From contig QAOA01007382.1 of the NCBI GenBank assembly GCA_003255065.1, forward strand, positions 8,614 to 72,613: a stretch of DNA of 64,000 nt, read 5' to 3'. Below the pieces are notes generated by a model that saw only the letters and a list, made by a program, of their open reading frames with translations, was not told the DNA's origin and searched no databases. Shown here piece by piece: positions 1 through 10,893 of this stretch (positions are counted from its first letter, which is position 1; every line of letters starts with the position of its first letter). This DNA is from Cercis canadensis. Lineage: Eukaryota; Streptophyta; Magnoliopsida; Fabales; Fabaceae. The translations under genes and the position numbers were made by a program.

Positions 1-480
1 GTAAATTCCTAGGTAATATTTCTTAAAAATCAAAATATACCATTTAAAAATATTATTTTCATTAAATAATTTCTATAACATAAATATCCAATTCATTAAA
101 TAATTCTTATAAGTTAATAATATATTGAGTATAAAAGTTTAAATCTCAAATAATTACGCCAAGTTTATTTTTAATTGTTCAAAATGTCTATTGTATAACA
201 AAAGCATACCCTTCTCTCAATTACATAAAAATAAAACATAAATTTTGTAGAAGAGCAAGATGTTATAACTAAATTTCAGTGTTCATACTCTGTTTCTTCA
301 TTGGCAGGAGTAGGAAACCTTTCTCTTGGATTACTACTAGCATGTACTTTGGCTTTGGCACAAAGTGTTGGAGCCATGTAATTTGGGACTAAAAATGGAG
401 GGCAGCTTGTGAGGTTGTCATCATCTTTCATCTCAAGAGAAGATGATCGAGAATTCAGCTTGTGAGGGTAGCTTGTGAGG

Positions 481-1502
481 CTGGTATAGCCGAATTGACA
501 AATACTTCATGGATCGAGAATTTAGGAGGAGCAAAAGTGAGCCAACACTCTACATCAAGTCCTAAGGTAATTCCAATACTCTCATAGTTTCTCTGTATGT
601 AGATGATCTCATATGCACAAGAAACAATGAGAAGATGATAGAAAAGAATTCAAAGACAACATGTTGAAGACGTTCAAGACGACTGACTTAGGTTTGATGC
701 ATTACTTCCTTGGCATTGAGATGCATAAGAAGAAGACGGGATATTCATCTCACAAAAGAAGTATACAAATAATCTTTTGAAGAAGTTCAAAATGCTTAAT
801 TGCAAGGCAGCTGCTACTTTGCTGGTGAACAATGAGAAACTATAAAAAGAAGATGGATTTTAAAAAGCTGACACTTCGCGATACATAAGCCTCATCGGAA
901 GCCTTCTGTATCTAACAACCACAAGACCAGACATCATGTATGCAACGAGTCTACTGTCAAGATTCATGCAAAGTCTGAGTGAGAAGCATTATAGAGCTGC
1001 AAAAAGAATTCTAAAATACCTGCGAGGTACGAAAAATTTTGGCATACAATACAAGCATGCTAATGATGCAAGACTACTTGGATATATAGGCAGTGATTGG
1101 CTTAGTTGAAGACATGAAGAGCACCTCGGGATATGCATTCTTACTTGGAACATGAATATTCTCTTCGATATCCAAAAAAGCAAGAGACAATAGCACAATC
1201 ATTTGCCGAAGCTCAGTATATCATAGCAGCAAGCACTACCAATCAAGCTATTTGGCTTAGAAAAATCTTCGAAGACATGGGAGAACGAAAAGAAGATGCT
1301 ACTAAAATTTACGAAAAATCTAGTCTATCACAGCAAAACAAAACATATCGTGATCAAATATCACTTCATAAGAGAAGAAATATTAGAGAAGAAAATAAAA
1401 CTCGAATATTGTAGGACGGAGGAGCAGCTAGCTGACATTTTCACTAAGTCACTACCAAGAGCAAAATTCAAATTGCTACGAGGCATGCTCGAAGTAACAT
1501 AA
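481..1502 (+). pseudogene. Copia pol remnant (RT C-terminal part and RNase H)
   Basis: Degenerate 3' part of a Ty1/copia polyprotein. Translating in shifting frames gives, in order, the palm region around a YVDD-like segment (about 597-615), the block TTDLGLMHYFLGIEMHK (about 676-728), the segment [20 protein letters not shown] (about 892-950), YLRGTKNFG, and then RNase H blocks ending in a TEEQLADIFTKSLPRAKF-like tail just before a stop at about 1500. Several in-frame stops and frameshifts (for example after VIPILS and after IGSDWLS) show it is dead. No gag, protease or integrase is visible upstream, so the 5' part is lost or lies outside the window. The 3' LTR follows at 1521. Confidence 0.85.
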
Positions 1503-1520
1503 AAGTGTGCTAAGGAGGAA

Positions 1521-1804
1521 TGTTAAAAGTAGCACACCTTTCTAGTCTTCACCAAAAACTCCTCCAAGCTTCATCACTGACTAAGGGTAGTACCTATTGG
1601 AAAATTCTACAACTCCAGCCAACCTTCTGAAGAAAAGAACAGAAAATTCTAGTAGTACATCTATCAAAAAACTAAAGAAGAAACTAGAAACTAGAAGAGA
1701 AAGAAACCGACTTGTGCAAGTCAGTTATAAGCCTATAAATAGGCACTAGTAGCTGATGTAAAAGTGAAAGAAAAGTCTTAGCCTTGTACACGTTCCCTTC
1801 AATC
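1521..1804 (+). repeat. Probable 3' LTR of the left-edge Copia remnant
   Basis: A purine-rich tract (taaggaggaa, 1511-1520) directly after the pol stop is followed by TGTTAAAAG, the usual LTR start. A TATA-like ctataaatagg lies at about 1732. The right end is uncertain; I place it at a CA near 1804, but no second LTR is available for comparison. Confidence 0.5.
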
Positions 1805-2699
1805 ACTAATTGGGTGAAAAGGGTGTTTGGCAACTCGTTTTTGTCTTTCTATGCTTGAGGGCGAGGTCTGGTTGGAAATAAATGTGTGGGATAGTCCTCG
1901 AGTGCATGTGTAGAATAAGGGTTGGCTTTCAGCGGTTTCCTCTACAGTTTAGCCTTTCAGGCATCTGACTAGAGATGGAACTGCTCGGAGGAGTGGGCTC
2001 TCATGTTAGGTATCAATTGAGGGCTCACCGAATTGCTGGCAACTTCTCAGCTTGGTGATCTTAGCTCTGTTTGTATTTCTCTCTTGTTTGAGGGTTTGGA
2101 TTTCTTGGAGCAAGAAGCTAAGGGTGGCACTTTGTTGATTTTCCTGAATAGGGATTTCCTGGGAAACTTTCGGACTATGAGCTGTTTGGTGAGGTGGGGG
2201 TGGTGGTTGTCTTCGAACAATGCTAGGTTGGAGTGTGGGTCTTGTGGGTGTTCAAAACAAGATCGTATGAAGGTTTTCTTGGATAGTATGGAGGTTTCCA
2301 TGCTGACTGGAGGGGCCATGGTGTTCAAAACAGGATCGTACAATAAGATTTGTTTCCTGGGAGAAAAAAGAAATTCCCATAGATGGTGCTAAATGATGAT
2401 GCCTTATCTGAGTTGAAGGTCGAAAGGTGGAAAATGGTGGTTGGGAGTGTAAACTGCACAGTAACAAGTGAGCTAAAGGTCAGGTGTTGAGACCCGAGTT
2501 CCGAAGCTTAAGTTAGTTCAGTCCGAGCTAAAGAGTGTAATAATGTTTAGGAAAAGAAAAGCCCTTTAGACCTGTTGCTGGAAGCTATTTATAGATGATG
2601 GTAAGGGATATGATGGACATATACAAAATTCTGATGATGTAGGCCTTTGGCTAAGTGGGCCTAAGTGCAATGGGCCGAGAATCTAGTATCTATAAGTTT
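1805..2699. other. Non-genic stretch, unrecognised
   Basis: Comparatively GC-rich, with short open frames of about 120 codons (for example 2033-2392 on +) that show no domain I recognise. A motif of about 40 bases around 'tgttcaaaacaagatcgta' (about 2240) recurs imperfectly near 2320. This could be the decayed internal region of another retroelement, but nothing decisive is visible. Confidence 0.3.
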
Positions 2700-2979
2700 C
2701 TCATCTAGCTTCTCATCATGCAAATACTGAACATAAACTGCCAACAGCATTCGCAGTGTATAAATTTGCCTGGCCCTAGCAGCAAGATGAGTTGCATTTT
2801 CTTCGTTTGAGTTTTCGAAGTGGAACCACTCTTTTCTGAGACATTCAGCTATCTTCTTTACCAATCCATTGATATTTTTTCTAGCTGCAATGCACAGAGC
2901 AGTGTTTTCAAAGAGGGTCTTCTTCACTTTAATGTCAACGACATCCAAGTTCCCAATGTCACACTGGCCTTTTCTTAAC
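2700..2979 (-). pseudogene. Ankyrin-repeat pseudogene, 3' part of broken exon 1
   Basis: The reverse strand encodes a degenerate copy of the N-terminal ankyrin region of the intact gene at 23873-28940: KKTLFENTALCIAARKN..., then NEENATHLAARARQIYTLRM and LLAVYVQYLHDEK, collinear with parental blocks FGNTALHIAARYG, NEDIATHVAARAG and LLAVYVQYLHDEK. Similarity fades left of about 2700. The coding sequence is interrupted at 2979 by the LTR element 2980-10893 and resumes at 10894. This is a relic of a duplication, not a working gene. Confidence 0.85.
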
Positions 2980-3234
2980 TATTAATACTCAATAAATTTT
3001 TTACCTATTGCTACAGTCAAAAGACTATAGTACCCCTGCTAAGCTAAACAATCTCCTACATAATCTCTTTAGGACAAGAGGAAGCCTCTCACGCCCTTTT
3101 CTTTCTCTCTGGTTTTCTCTTCCCCAATCTTCCTAACTTGAGCATCAGAGGTGGCATCAGAGCTACGGCTCCGGCCTCCCCTAACCGTCCCTTTCTCTTT
3201 TGCAGGTTGCCGACCTCTGACTCAGGCAACGACA
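2980..3234 (+). repeat. 5' LTR of LARD-like element
   Basis: 255 bp, starting TATTAATACTC (ancestrally TGTTAATACTC by comparison) and ending AACGACA. It aligns with 10649-10893 along its whole length apart from small indels (about 3040-3050, 3198-3205). Confidence 0.85.
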
Positions 3235-3236
3235 TT

Positions 3237-3254
3237 TGGCGCCGTATGTGGGAA
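3237..3254 (+). other. Primer-binding site of LARD-like element
   Basis: TGGCGCCGTATGTGGGAA starts two bases after the 5' LTR. The TGGCGCC start matches the 3' end of plant tRNAs used as primers by Gypsy-type elements, which supports a Gypsy-related ancestry for this gene-less element. Confidence 0.8.
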
Positions 3255-3439
3255 CAAGGCTTGATCCCCTTGTTTCGCCGCACAAAAGCCCGAGCTTTTC
3301 TCTCGGCAAAATCAAGAAAAACCACTGCAACACATGCTAGCTATGAGTCCTGTTTCACTCGGAATTGAAGGCCCCAACCAATTTTGTTTGCAGCTCTACT
3401 ACAAAGAGCCCATCAACCTCTGCTAGTATAATACCCCAG

Positions 3440-3820
3440 AAATTTCGTTGAGGGATTATCTAAAAGTTTCGACAAATAGCCTCCAAAATCACTTCCACAT
3501 AAATCCTTAGATTACCTAACCTCCGAAAGGTTCCCTTTAGAGGAATTGAATATGAGTCCCATGGTGTATTTGGCCTCTTGAAGAGCCCATTTGAACCTCT
3601 TAAGCTCCTCGGCATATAATTTTCCATCATTGACGAACGCAATTAAGAAGGCTTAACATCACAGAAGATAAGAATCACCTTCTTCCTACACTCCATGAGA
3701 AGAGCAAGCTCGTGAAGGTAAAAATATGACTCACAGTATGCTGGTGAGTGAACAGCCACACCTATCTTGCACTCGAGGATTAGACTGTTAATTTTATCAA
3801 ACAATTTGTCTCCTGGCTCT
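3440..3820 (-). pseudogene. TIR-domain protein fragment captured in the LARD
   Basis: The reverse strand from about 3820 reads REPGDKLFDKINSLI, CKIGVAVHSPAYCESYF, YLHELALLMECRKKVI, FCDVKPS. These are the conserved central and C-terminal blocks of plant TIR-only (TX) proteins, including the SPxYCxSxFCLxEL block of the TIR fold. A stop replaces the residue after DVKPS, and a frameshift moves the continuation (DGKLYAEELKRFKWALQEAK) to another frame. The N-terminal part of the TIR fold is absent. An acceptor-like TTACCTCTTGTAG sits directly before the first conserved block (around 3821), suggesting a genomic exon rather than cDNA. It lies antisense to the element's LTR transcript. It cannot encode a functional NADase or resistance protein. 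Confidence 0.8.
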
Positions 3821-4815
3821 CTACAAGAGGTAATAACTTGACCATCTCTTAATCTATATGCCTCTGGCTATGGCTAGAAATTATGGATCTGAAATACCCA
3901 AATTGGTTTCTGCAACAACTTACACACACGTTGCTTTCACTTTGAAAATTTTCCTCCAAGGTGTTTGATAAAAGTCCTAGGTGCATAAGCTTGCACTCTG
4001 TTTGTAGGTTTTAAATGCCCAAGTTACTATCCTGCAGCATCATTTTAGTCATTCATCAGAAAAGCATGGAGAAGAAAGATTAATAACACATAAGCCTCAC
4101 CACACTTATGCAATGTCATGCCTTCATCAACTAATGTTAGGCAGCTAGTTTCTTAAAAGTCAGTTACTGGCGAAGAATATTTTTATCAATTGAGTTTTGG
4201 ATACTTGAAACCCCATTGTCTTGTAGAAGATATTCTAAGTACATTAAATTTGCTCAACTCTCGATTTGATATTGGCAACCCCCCGCTCAACAAAAGAAAA
4301 GCAAGGTTTGACTAAAGGGGTTCCTTAAATAGCACCATTGGCATGGATATTCAAGATTATATGTGTTGGAAACTTCTTCCTAGTTCTTTTCTTGTAGCAA
4401 GTTTCTTTACAAATTGCTGCCTCTCTAGTGCAAATCATCATATGCTGTCACTTCATTTTAAAGTTTTGTGACCCCAGATTTCCCTAACAATTTTACCTGT
4501 CATTGGATGAAAATGATATAGACTTACTGGTACAGTTTTGAATCTTATAATGCTTTGCTCTCTTGTTGAATTTTATAAGAATTAATGTACCAGTACACTG
4601 TCTAACCTATACCCATAATCTTCCTAGAAAACAGAATATATTGTTCTAACATGAATAAGAAGAAATCCTTATAGTTAGATTTTACAGCAGCTCCATGGTA
4701 TGCGTGTCTTTTGACCATAATTATGTGAGTTGTAGTTATAGAGAGATCTCATGCTTTGATCAAATTGTGGTACGTGATATATGTGTGCCATTCAATTGAC
4801 AATCTATTATCTCTG

Positions 4816-4890
<75 letters not shown>
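4816..4890 (+). repeat. 75-base poly(A) run
   Basis: An uninterrupted run of 75 adenines. It is too long for a chance microsatellite, and no retroposon body with matching flanking duplications is obvious. It could be the tail of an inserted transcript read on +, or a sequencing or assembly artefact. Confidence 0.9.
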
Positions 4891-4892
<2 letters not shown>

Positions 4893-4916
4893 AGCCAATC
4901 TTGTGGCATTTATTTT

Positions 4917-5174
4917 CTAAGCTGAATTGGCAATCAGATCTTCTTGAAAACACAAAGAGATATGAAGCATAAGTGATGAATGATCACAATCTATAGGGCA
5001 AATCTTCAAAGGGATTGAAGGAGATATTCTGTCAATTAAGTCAATTCTTGAAGGCCACAAGTCACTTTTTGGATCTGTTAGCATATTCTTGTTTCCAAAA
5101 GATATAGCTTGACCTCTAGAAAGTGGAAAGAGAATTTTCAAGTGGTTGCAACTTGCAAGAATTACTTTTGCCAA
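4917..5174 (-). other. Open 85-codon segment, unrecognised
   Basis: A reverse-strand frame with protein-like composition (...PLSRGQAISFGNKN..., ...DLWPSRIDLIDRISPSI...). It has no membrane segment or motif I can assign. It lies inside the LARD, antisense to it, between the poly(A) run and the 1.2 kb duplication, and may be a second captured exon. I do not recognise the family. Confidence 0.35.
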
Positions 5175-5308
5175 TGTTTAGGCTATTCTTTTGGGCCATG
5201 TTTGTTAAATCAAAGCATCAAAAGTTTTCTTTAAAATAGATATATGCTTTTAATTTCTAAGACAATTCTGGAGAGACCTCTAATTCTAGATGTTGGATCA
5301 TACTCTTT

Positions 5309-7707
5309 GATCCATTGCTGCATAAAAAATGCAAGGCATGCTATTTGCATATTTTGCATGTGATTTAGATTTTCCAAGTTGAAACATACTTACCTGCATG
5401 TGGGGAACAAATAGTTACAGAGGTATGTGTCATGCATATTATCATTGTGCCATTTCAAGATTATCCAACCAGCAAGTTCTATATTTCTAAATACTTGAAC
5501 TCCACATTATTGGCTTTCCTTCTTGTTTAGAAAAATTTGTAAATGCCTTGAGCATACTACAGCATGCATATAATTGCAGAAGCCAGTGCACCTGTTATTA
5601 ATTTTCATATCTCTTGCAAAGTGATAGCAGCTCATTTTATCATTTTGAGCAACACATGCATATGACAACAACTTTCTTGCAAGCCAAATTTGAGGTTGGA
5701 CCCATAGTATGATATGCTGATGGTTAATTTCACTTTGGTTTTGGAGCAATTTTCTACTATTGCATTCATTTCCATATATCTCAACTTTTTTCCATTTGAT
5801 GCATTTGCTCTTTAATTTGATACACACAAGGTTGGCAAAGAGACAAGCCCAGCTTACTATATGAACACTGCTAATTTCCGTATCTGCATATGGTATATTT
5901 AGTTCATTGTATTGCACCTAAAGCATGTATGCTGCTAGATCGCAACCAAATAAACTGCTTTATATATGCTAATGCTACTAGCGGAGAGACATTGCTGGCC
6001 TTTATCTACCTCTAAAGAGGTATTCTATTAGCTTTTGGGGCATATTGCAATGTGCCATTCCATTGTATCAGCTTTAGTGTTATCATTGGAATGGTATAGA
6101 CATATACATGATATTATTCTCCAGTATTCTTCCAGATTTTAAATTTGATTTGCTTGAGCTAAGGGCATTGGGATATTCGGCACATGCTTATGACTGTAAG
6201 TTTACTTGCGTGCAAAACTTAAGCTTGAGCTCGTAGCATAAAATCTGGCTTTAAAGGAAGACCTATCATTTAAATTGTCATCCATCCAGCTATCTCTTGC
6301 AGGGCATCTCATATTATTTATGCTGCAACATGCTTAGAAAATTTGTATGGCCAAATTATGAGCTAGTCACTTCATGTGCATTACACATGCAACTCTTGGA
6401 TGGAACCAAGAATGCTAGCTGTTCACAGCTATATTTAATCGAAACTATGCTAGGGGTGAAAACACAGAGATGCAGATGACTGCAGTTTCCTTGCATTTGT
6501 ATTTGGANGATCCATTGCTGCATAAAAAATGCAAGGCATGCTATTTGCATATTTCGCATGTGATTTAGATTTTCCAAGTTGAAACATACTTACCTGCATG
6601 TGGGGAACAAATAGTTCCAGAGGTATGTGTCATGCATATTATCATTGTGCCATTTCAAGATTATCCAACCAGCAAGTTCTATATTTCTAAATACTTGAAC
6701 TCCACATTATTGGCTTTCCTTCTTGTTTAGAAAAATTTGTAAATGCCTTGAGCATACTACAGCATGCATATAATTGCGGAAGCCAGTGCACCTGTTATTA
6801 ATTTTCATATCTCTTGCAAAGTGATAGCAGCTCATTTTATCATTTTGAGCAACACATGCATATGACAACAACTTTCTTGCAAGCCAAATTTGAGGTTGGA
6901 CCCATAGTATGATATGCTGATGGTTAATTTCACTTTGGTTTTGGAGCAATTTTCTACTATTGCATTCATTTCCATATATCTCAACTTTTTTCCATTTGAT
7001 GCATTTGCTCTTTAATTTGATACACACGAGGTTGGCAAAGAGACAAGCCCAGCTTACTATATGAACACTGCTAATTTCCGTATCTGCATATGGTATATTT
7101 AGTTCATTGTATTGCACCTAAAGCATGTATGCTGCTAGATCGCAACCAAATAAACTGCTTTATATATGCTAATGCTACTAGCGGAGAGACATTGCTGGCC
7201 TTTATCTACCTCTAAAGAGGTATTCTATTAGCTTTTGGGGCATATTGCAATGTGCCATTCCATTGTATCAGCTTTAGTGTTATCATTGGAATGGTATAGA
7301 CATATACATGATATTATTCTCCAGTATTCTTCCAGATTTTAAATTTGATTTGCTTGAGCTAAGGGCATTGGGATATTCGGCACATGCTTATGACTGTAAG
7401 TTTACTTGCGTGCAAAACTTAAGCTTGAGCTCGTAGCATAAAATCTGGCTTTAAAGGAAGACCTATCATTTAAATTGTCATCCATCCAGCTATCTCTTGC
7501 AGAGCATCTCATATTATTTATGCTGCAACATGCTTAGGAAATTTGTATGGCCAAATTATGAGCTAGTCACTTCATGTGCATTACACATGCAACTCTTGGA
7601 TGGAACCAAGAATGCTAGCTGTGAACAGCTATATTTAATCGAAACTATGCTAGGGGTGAAAACACAGAGATGCAGATGACTGCAGTTTCCTTGCATTTGT
7701 ATTTGGA
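5309..7707 (+). repeat. Tandem duplication, 2 x 1,200 bp
   Basis: Copy 1 (5309-6508) and copy 2 (6509-7707) both begin gatccattgctgcata and end tgcatttgtatttgga. The period is exactly 1,200 bp. I count about eight substitutions and no indels, so identity is about 99%. The junction carries an unresolved base at 6508. No coding potential is convincing: a 136-codon reverse frame occurs in both copies only because the DNA is duplicated. The duplication is much younger than the element's LTR divergence, or is an assembly effect. Confidence 0.95.
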
Positions 7708-7800
7708 GCTTCAGCTCAGAGCATAAAATCTAGTTTATAGAAGCTAAACATGTCATTTAAATTATTTTTTGGTAGAGCATAAGAGCTGAACCCGCCTATG

Positions 7801-7988
7801 TTTTATGGAATTTCTCATCGCTGATGTATAACTCAAGAGTTTATAATCTCAAGATCATGACTGCGTGAGACACATGTTCGTCTCCATGCTTAAGTTTTAT
7901 GGAATTTCTCATCGCTGATGTATAACTCAAGAGTTTATACTCTCAAGATCATGACTGCGTGAGACACATGTTCGTCTCCATGCTTAAT
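7801..7988 (+). repeat. Tandem repeat, 2 x 94 bp
   Basis: Two adjacent, almost identical 94-bp units starting ttttatggaatttctcatcg and ending tctccatgcttaa, in the LARD interior. Only one internal base differs (ataatctc versus atactctc). Confidence 0.9.
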
Positions 7989-8221
7989 GTTTATATGACT
8001 GTCATATGTATTTATATATCTAATAGCAAATGCTACACAAGATAATAGGAAAATTAGTAGCAACAACTACAAATATCTTTATGGAGCATGAAAAATAGTA
8101 TAGTGGCTATGCACACTAATATAAATGCTCTGTTTTGAATGTTTGTCGAATAGCCACGACAGCTAGCAAATTTTTATGATATATCATGTGTTTACACAAT
8201 TTACTCTCTTTGAATTTCTGA

Positions 8222-8383
8222 GGAAAATGTGGAAGAGCAATCCACCCGACCTTCGATCTCTGAGGTCATCAATGTGGAAGAGCAATCCACCCAACCTCCG
8301 ATCTCCAAGGTCATCAGGGCAAAACAATCCTACCCAAAGAGGTGAAGCAATTCACCCGACCTCCGGTCTCTAAGGTCATCAAC
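8222..8383 (+). repeat. Degenerate short tandem repeats (~51 bp unit)
   Basis: Three imperfect units containing 'gaagagcaatccacccgacct' or a variant followed by 'tctctgaggtcatcaa'. Non-coding; a typical minisatellite inside a non-autonomous LTR element. Confidence 0.7.
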
Positions 8384-8886
8384 AATGTCAAAACAATCCA
8401 GCTAGAGAGGGTAGAGGCTGACCTCCCCATTTGACCTCAAGGACTGGATGAACAAACAAAGACCAAGACCCTTCATAAGCACTGAAGTCTAATTAGTTAA
8501 TAAAGCCCAACTTTAAAACAGAGTTGAAGCCACTTCTAAGTCAAAAGCTGGGAAAGACTGAGAACCCGGTAAAGAAAGCTCCTTAAGGGCAACATTACCC
8601 CACTTGGCATTCAATGTTTAAATGTGCAAACAAACCTGCCTAACTTCAAGTATTCTTAATGTACACTTACATATTCTTATTATTTGATTATTCAATACCA
8701 GCAAGCTCGGCATATTTTTATCTGTCTTGGGTTGGTAAAGTTCATAACCATCAACTGTCAAATTTTGATATATATCATGAGCTAGTGCACTTCACCTTCT
8801 CTTGAATTTTGAGGAAAATCTAGAAGAGAACTCCACCCAAAGAATTGTAGAAGTCAAAACAACCGATCTCTATTTGCAATCTCCAC

Positions 8887-9446
8887 TGTGAGTGCAAACC
8901 GGTCTTTGTTTGCAACCTCTATCGCGAGTGCAAACCGACCTTGGTCTGTAACCTCCATCGCGAGTACAAACCGAATGAGTGTAAACCGACCTTGGTCTGT
9001 AACCTCCATCGCGAGTGCAAATCAACCTTGGTTTGTAACCTCTATCGCGAGTACAAACCAAGTGAGTGCAAATTGACCTTGGTTTGTAACCTCCATAGTG
9101 AGTGCAAACCCAAGCAGGACCAATGTCCTTCAAAGCTCTAAAACGAGCTCAAGGACCAATGTCGTCCATGCCGGCTGCAACATCAACTGAGTGCAAATAC
9201 CGAGCTGAAGCATCAAAGACCTCACACAAACTAACTTGGTTTGTAACCTCTATCGCGAGTACAAACCAAGTGAGTGCAAACTGACCTTGGTTTGTAACCT
9301 CCATAGTGAGTGCAAACCCAAGCAGGACCAATGTCCTTCAAAGCTCTAAAACGAGCTCAAGGACCAATGTCGTCCATGCCGGCTGCAACATCAACTATGA
9401 GTGCAAATACCGAGCTGAAGCATCAAAGACCTCACACAAACTACCT
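8887..9446 (+). repeat. Minisatellite (~36 bp) plus 2 x 208 bp higher-order duplication
   Basis: From 8887 a unit of about 36 bp (cttggtttgtaacctc, tatcgcgagt, gcaaaccga) is repeated with small changes. From 9027 a longer unit of about 208 bp, which includes the minisatellite and the phrase 'aggaccaatgtcctt', is repeated once (9027-9234 and 9235-9446). The short open frames here are by-products of the repetition. Confidence 0.85.
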
Positions 9447-10624
9447 CGGGTCCATGTATTCTAAATGCATACTACTTGCTACTGTAAGCGATGACTTTAC
9501 ATTTTCCATTTTACATGAGATGCTAAATTGGGAAATGATGCAAAAAACAAAAAATATATGCTCGGACACTATATTTGTTTGCATGGATGCTATAAATTCT
9601 TGAAATGCATATAGGTGCAATTATCTGAATGCATAAAAGCATAGTTGTCTTTACATGGAAGGTCTGATCTCATATGACTCTTAGTGAGCATACAATCATA
9701 ATACATGTTTCTAATATACTACTTGCCATGTACAACAGTGTGTATTTAACACCCATCACTTTCTCTAACATATCATTTTCTGGTCGAGGCTTCTACCGAG
9801 CCAACCTCAAATTGACCTCTTTACAGATAAAAAGTACCTAGTAGCCTGAATGGAGCTATATTTGTATTGCTTGCATCCCCTAAATTTTTTATACTAGTTG
9901 CTAATTTGCAATTAGCGAAGTGGATGCATTATTTGCATGTAATATATTCATCCAGCTCTTGCATACAACTCTTGACTTAAACTTTGGTTTGCTGAGTATA
10001 CTCATGTAACTTCATGTGCTAGACTTCACATGCTACACCAATTATTAAACAGAACTTGTTGCCTATAGAATTTATGTACAAATGAAGAGCATATGATCTC
10101 TTTTATTAAGATTTAGGGGAAACAAAGCTTGAAATAGATGAGACGCAAGGAGCTAAGAAGTTGAAAACACATAGCTTAGGACTAAAGAGCCATGAAACAA
10201 CAGAGAAAATTCTCTAAAACCTGATCTAATGATGCAATTCCATAATGCTTTATTATTATATTATTCATTACGATCATGCAAGTTCTTTTACCTATTAAAG
10301 AATTTCTTTCAATGCTAGAAATTGCATGTTGTCACGTTAAGAGTTTGAACTCAATATTTTATTAGCTGCAGTTCGGATAATTTGATGCACGATTATTTTA
10401 AATACCAACAAATCTAATACAAAGTGATATAGCATGACAAATTCTCACTCAAAGGGTGCAACCTCTAGTGCACACTTATTCCAAATGCATTCTAATTGCA
10501 TGACATTGCATACTCAAAAGTTTTATATCTGCTTGCCTAACAGGGCTTCAAAAGCCAAATATTCTCACTTTGCATGACTTAAACTTCAGTCTCAATGCCT
10601 TGACTCCCTCAAGTCATTGGACTT

Positions 10625-10648
10625 NGGGGGGGGGGGGGGGGGGGTAAG
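10625..10648 (+). other. Polypurine tract of LARD-like element (homopolymeric G)
   Basis: An unresolved base at 10625 followed by 19 guanines and 'taag' directly before the 3' LTR. The position and purine content fit a PPT for plus-strand priming. The homopolymer length may be unreliable. Confidence 0.75.
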
Positions 10649-10893
10649 AGTTAATACTCAATAAATTCATTACTTATTGCTACAGTCAAAAGACCATAGT
10701 ACCCCTGCTAAGGTAAACAATCTCTTTAGGACACACATAAGAGGAGGCCTCTCGCACCCTTTTTTTTCTCTCTGGTTTTCTCTTCCCCGATCTTCCTAAC
10801 TTGAGCGTCGGAAGTAGCGTCGGAGCTCCAGCTCCGGCCTCCCCTGACCGTCCCTCTTTTGTAGGTTGCCGACCTCTAACTCAGGCAACGACA
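10649..10893 (+). repeat. 3' LTR of LARD-like element
   Basis: 245 bp, beginning AGTTAATACTC and ending AACGACA; partner of 2980-3234. Keeps CG dinucleotides (gcgtcgg) that the 5' copy has lost (gcatcag). Confidence 0.85.

Larger units (their letters stand above)
2980..10893 (+). mobile_element. LARD-like LTR retrotransposon without gag/pol, inserted in ankyrin pseudogene
   Basis: A full-length non-autonomous element, defined by two related LTRs (2980-3234, 10649-10893), a primer-binding site at 3237, a G-rich polypurine tract before the 3' LTR, and a near-perfect 5-bp target duplication (TTAAC 2975-2979, CTAAC 10894-10898). The empty site is confirmed by the intact paralogue: the sequence left and right of the element joins into the ankyrin gene around 28,745. 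The 7.4 kb interior shows no gag, protease, RT or integrase. It holds a TIR-gene fragment, a poly(A) run and several tandem duplications. LTR divergence of roughly 10% by eye, partly CG to CA/TG changes, suggests an old, methylated insertion. Movement would need proteins from another element. Confidence 0.85.

Noticed and set aside
2033..2392. 119-codon + frame as a host gene
   Set aside because: No recognisable domain, an opposing open frame of similar length, and location between TE remnants.
5507..7117. Two nearly identical 136-codon reverse frames, 1,200 bp apart
   Set aside because: They exist because the DNA is tandemly duplicated; composition and lack of any domain or start context give no support for a gene.
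8870..9450. CRISPR-like array
   Set aside because: Units are contiguous degenerate minisatellites without unique spacers, in a plant nuclear context and inside an LTR element.
10649..10893. A solo LTR on its own
   Set aside because: A matching LTR at 2980-3234, PBS, PPT and the split ankyrin exon show it is one end of a full element.
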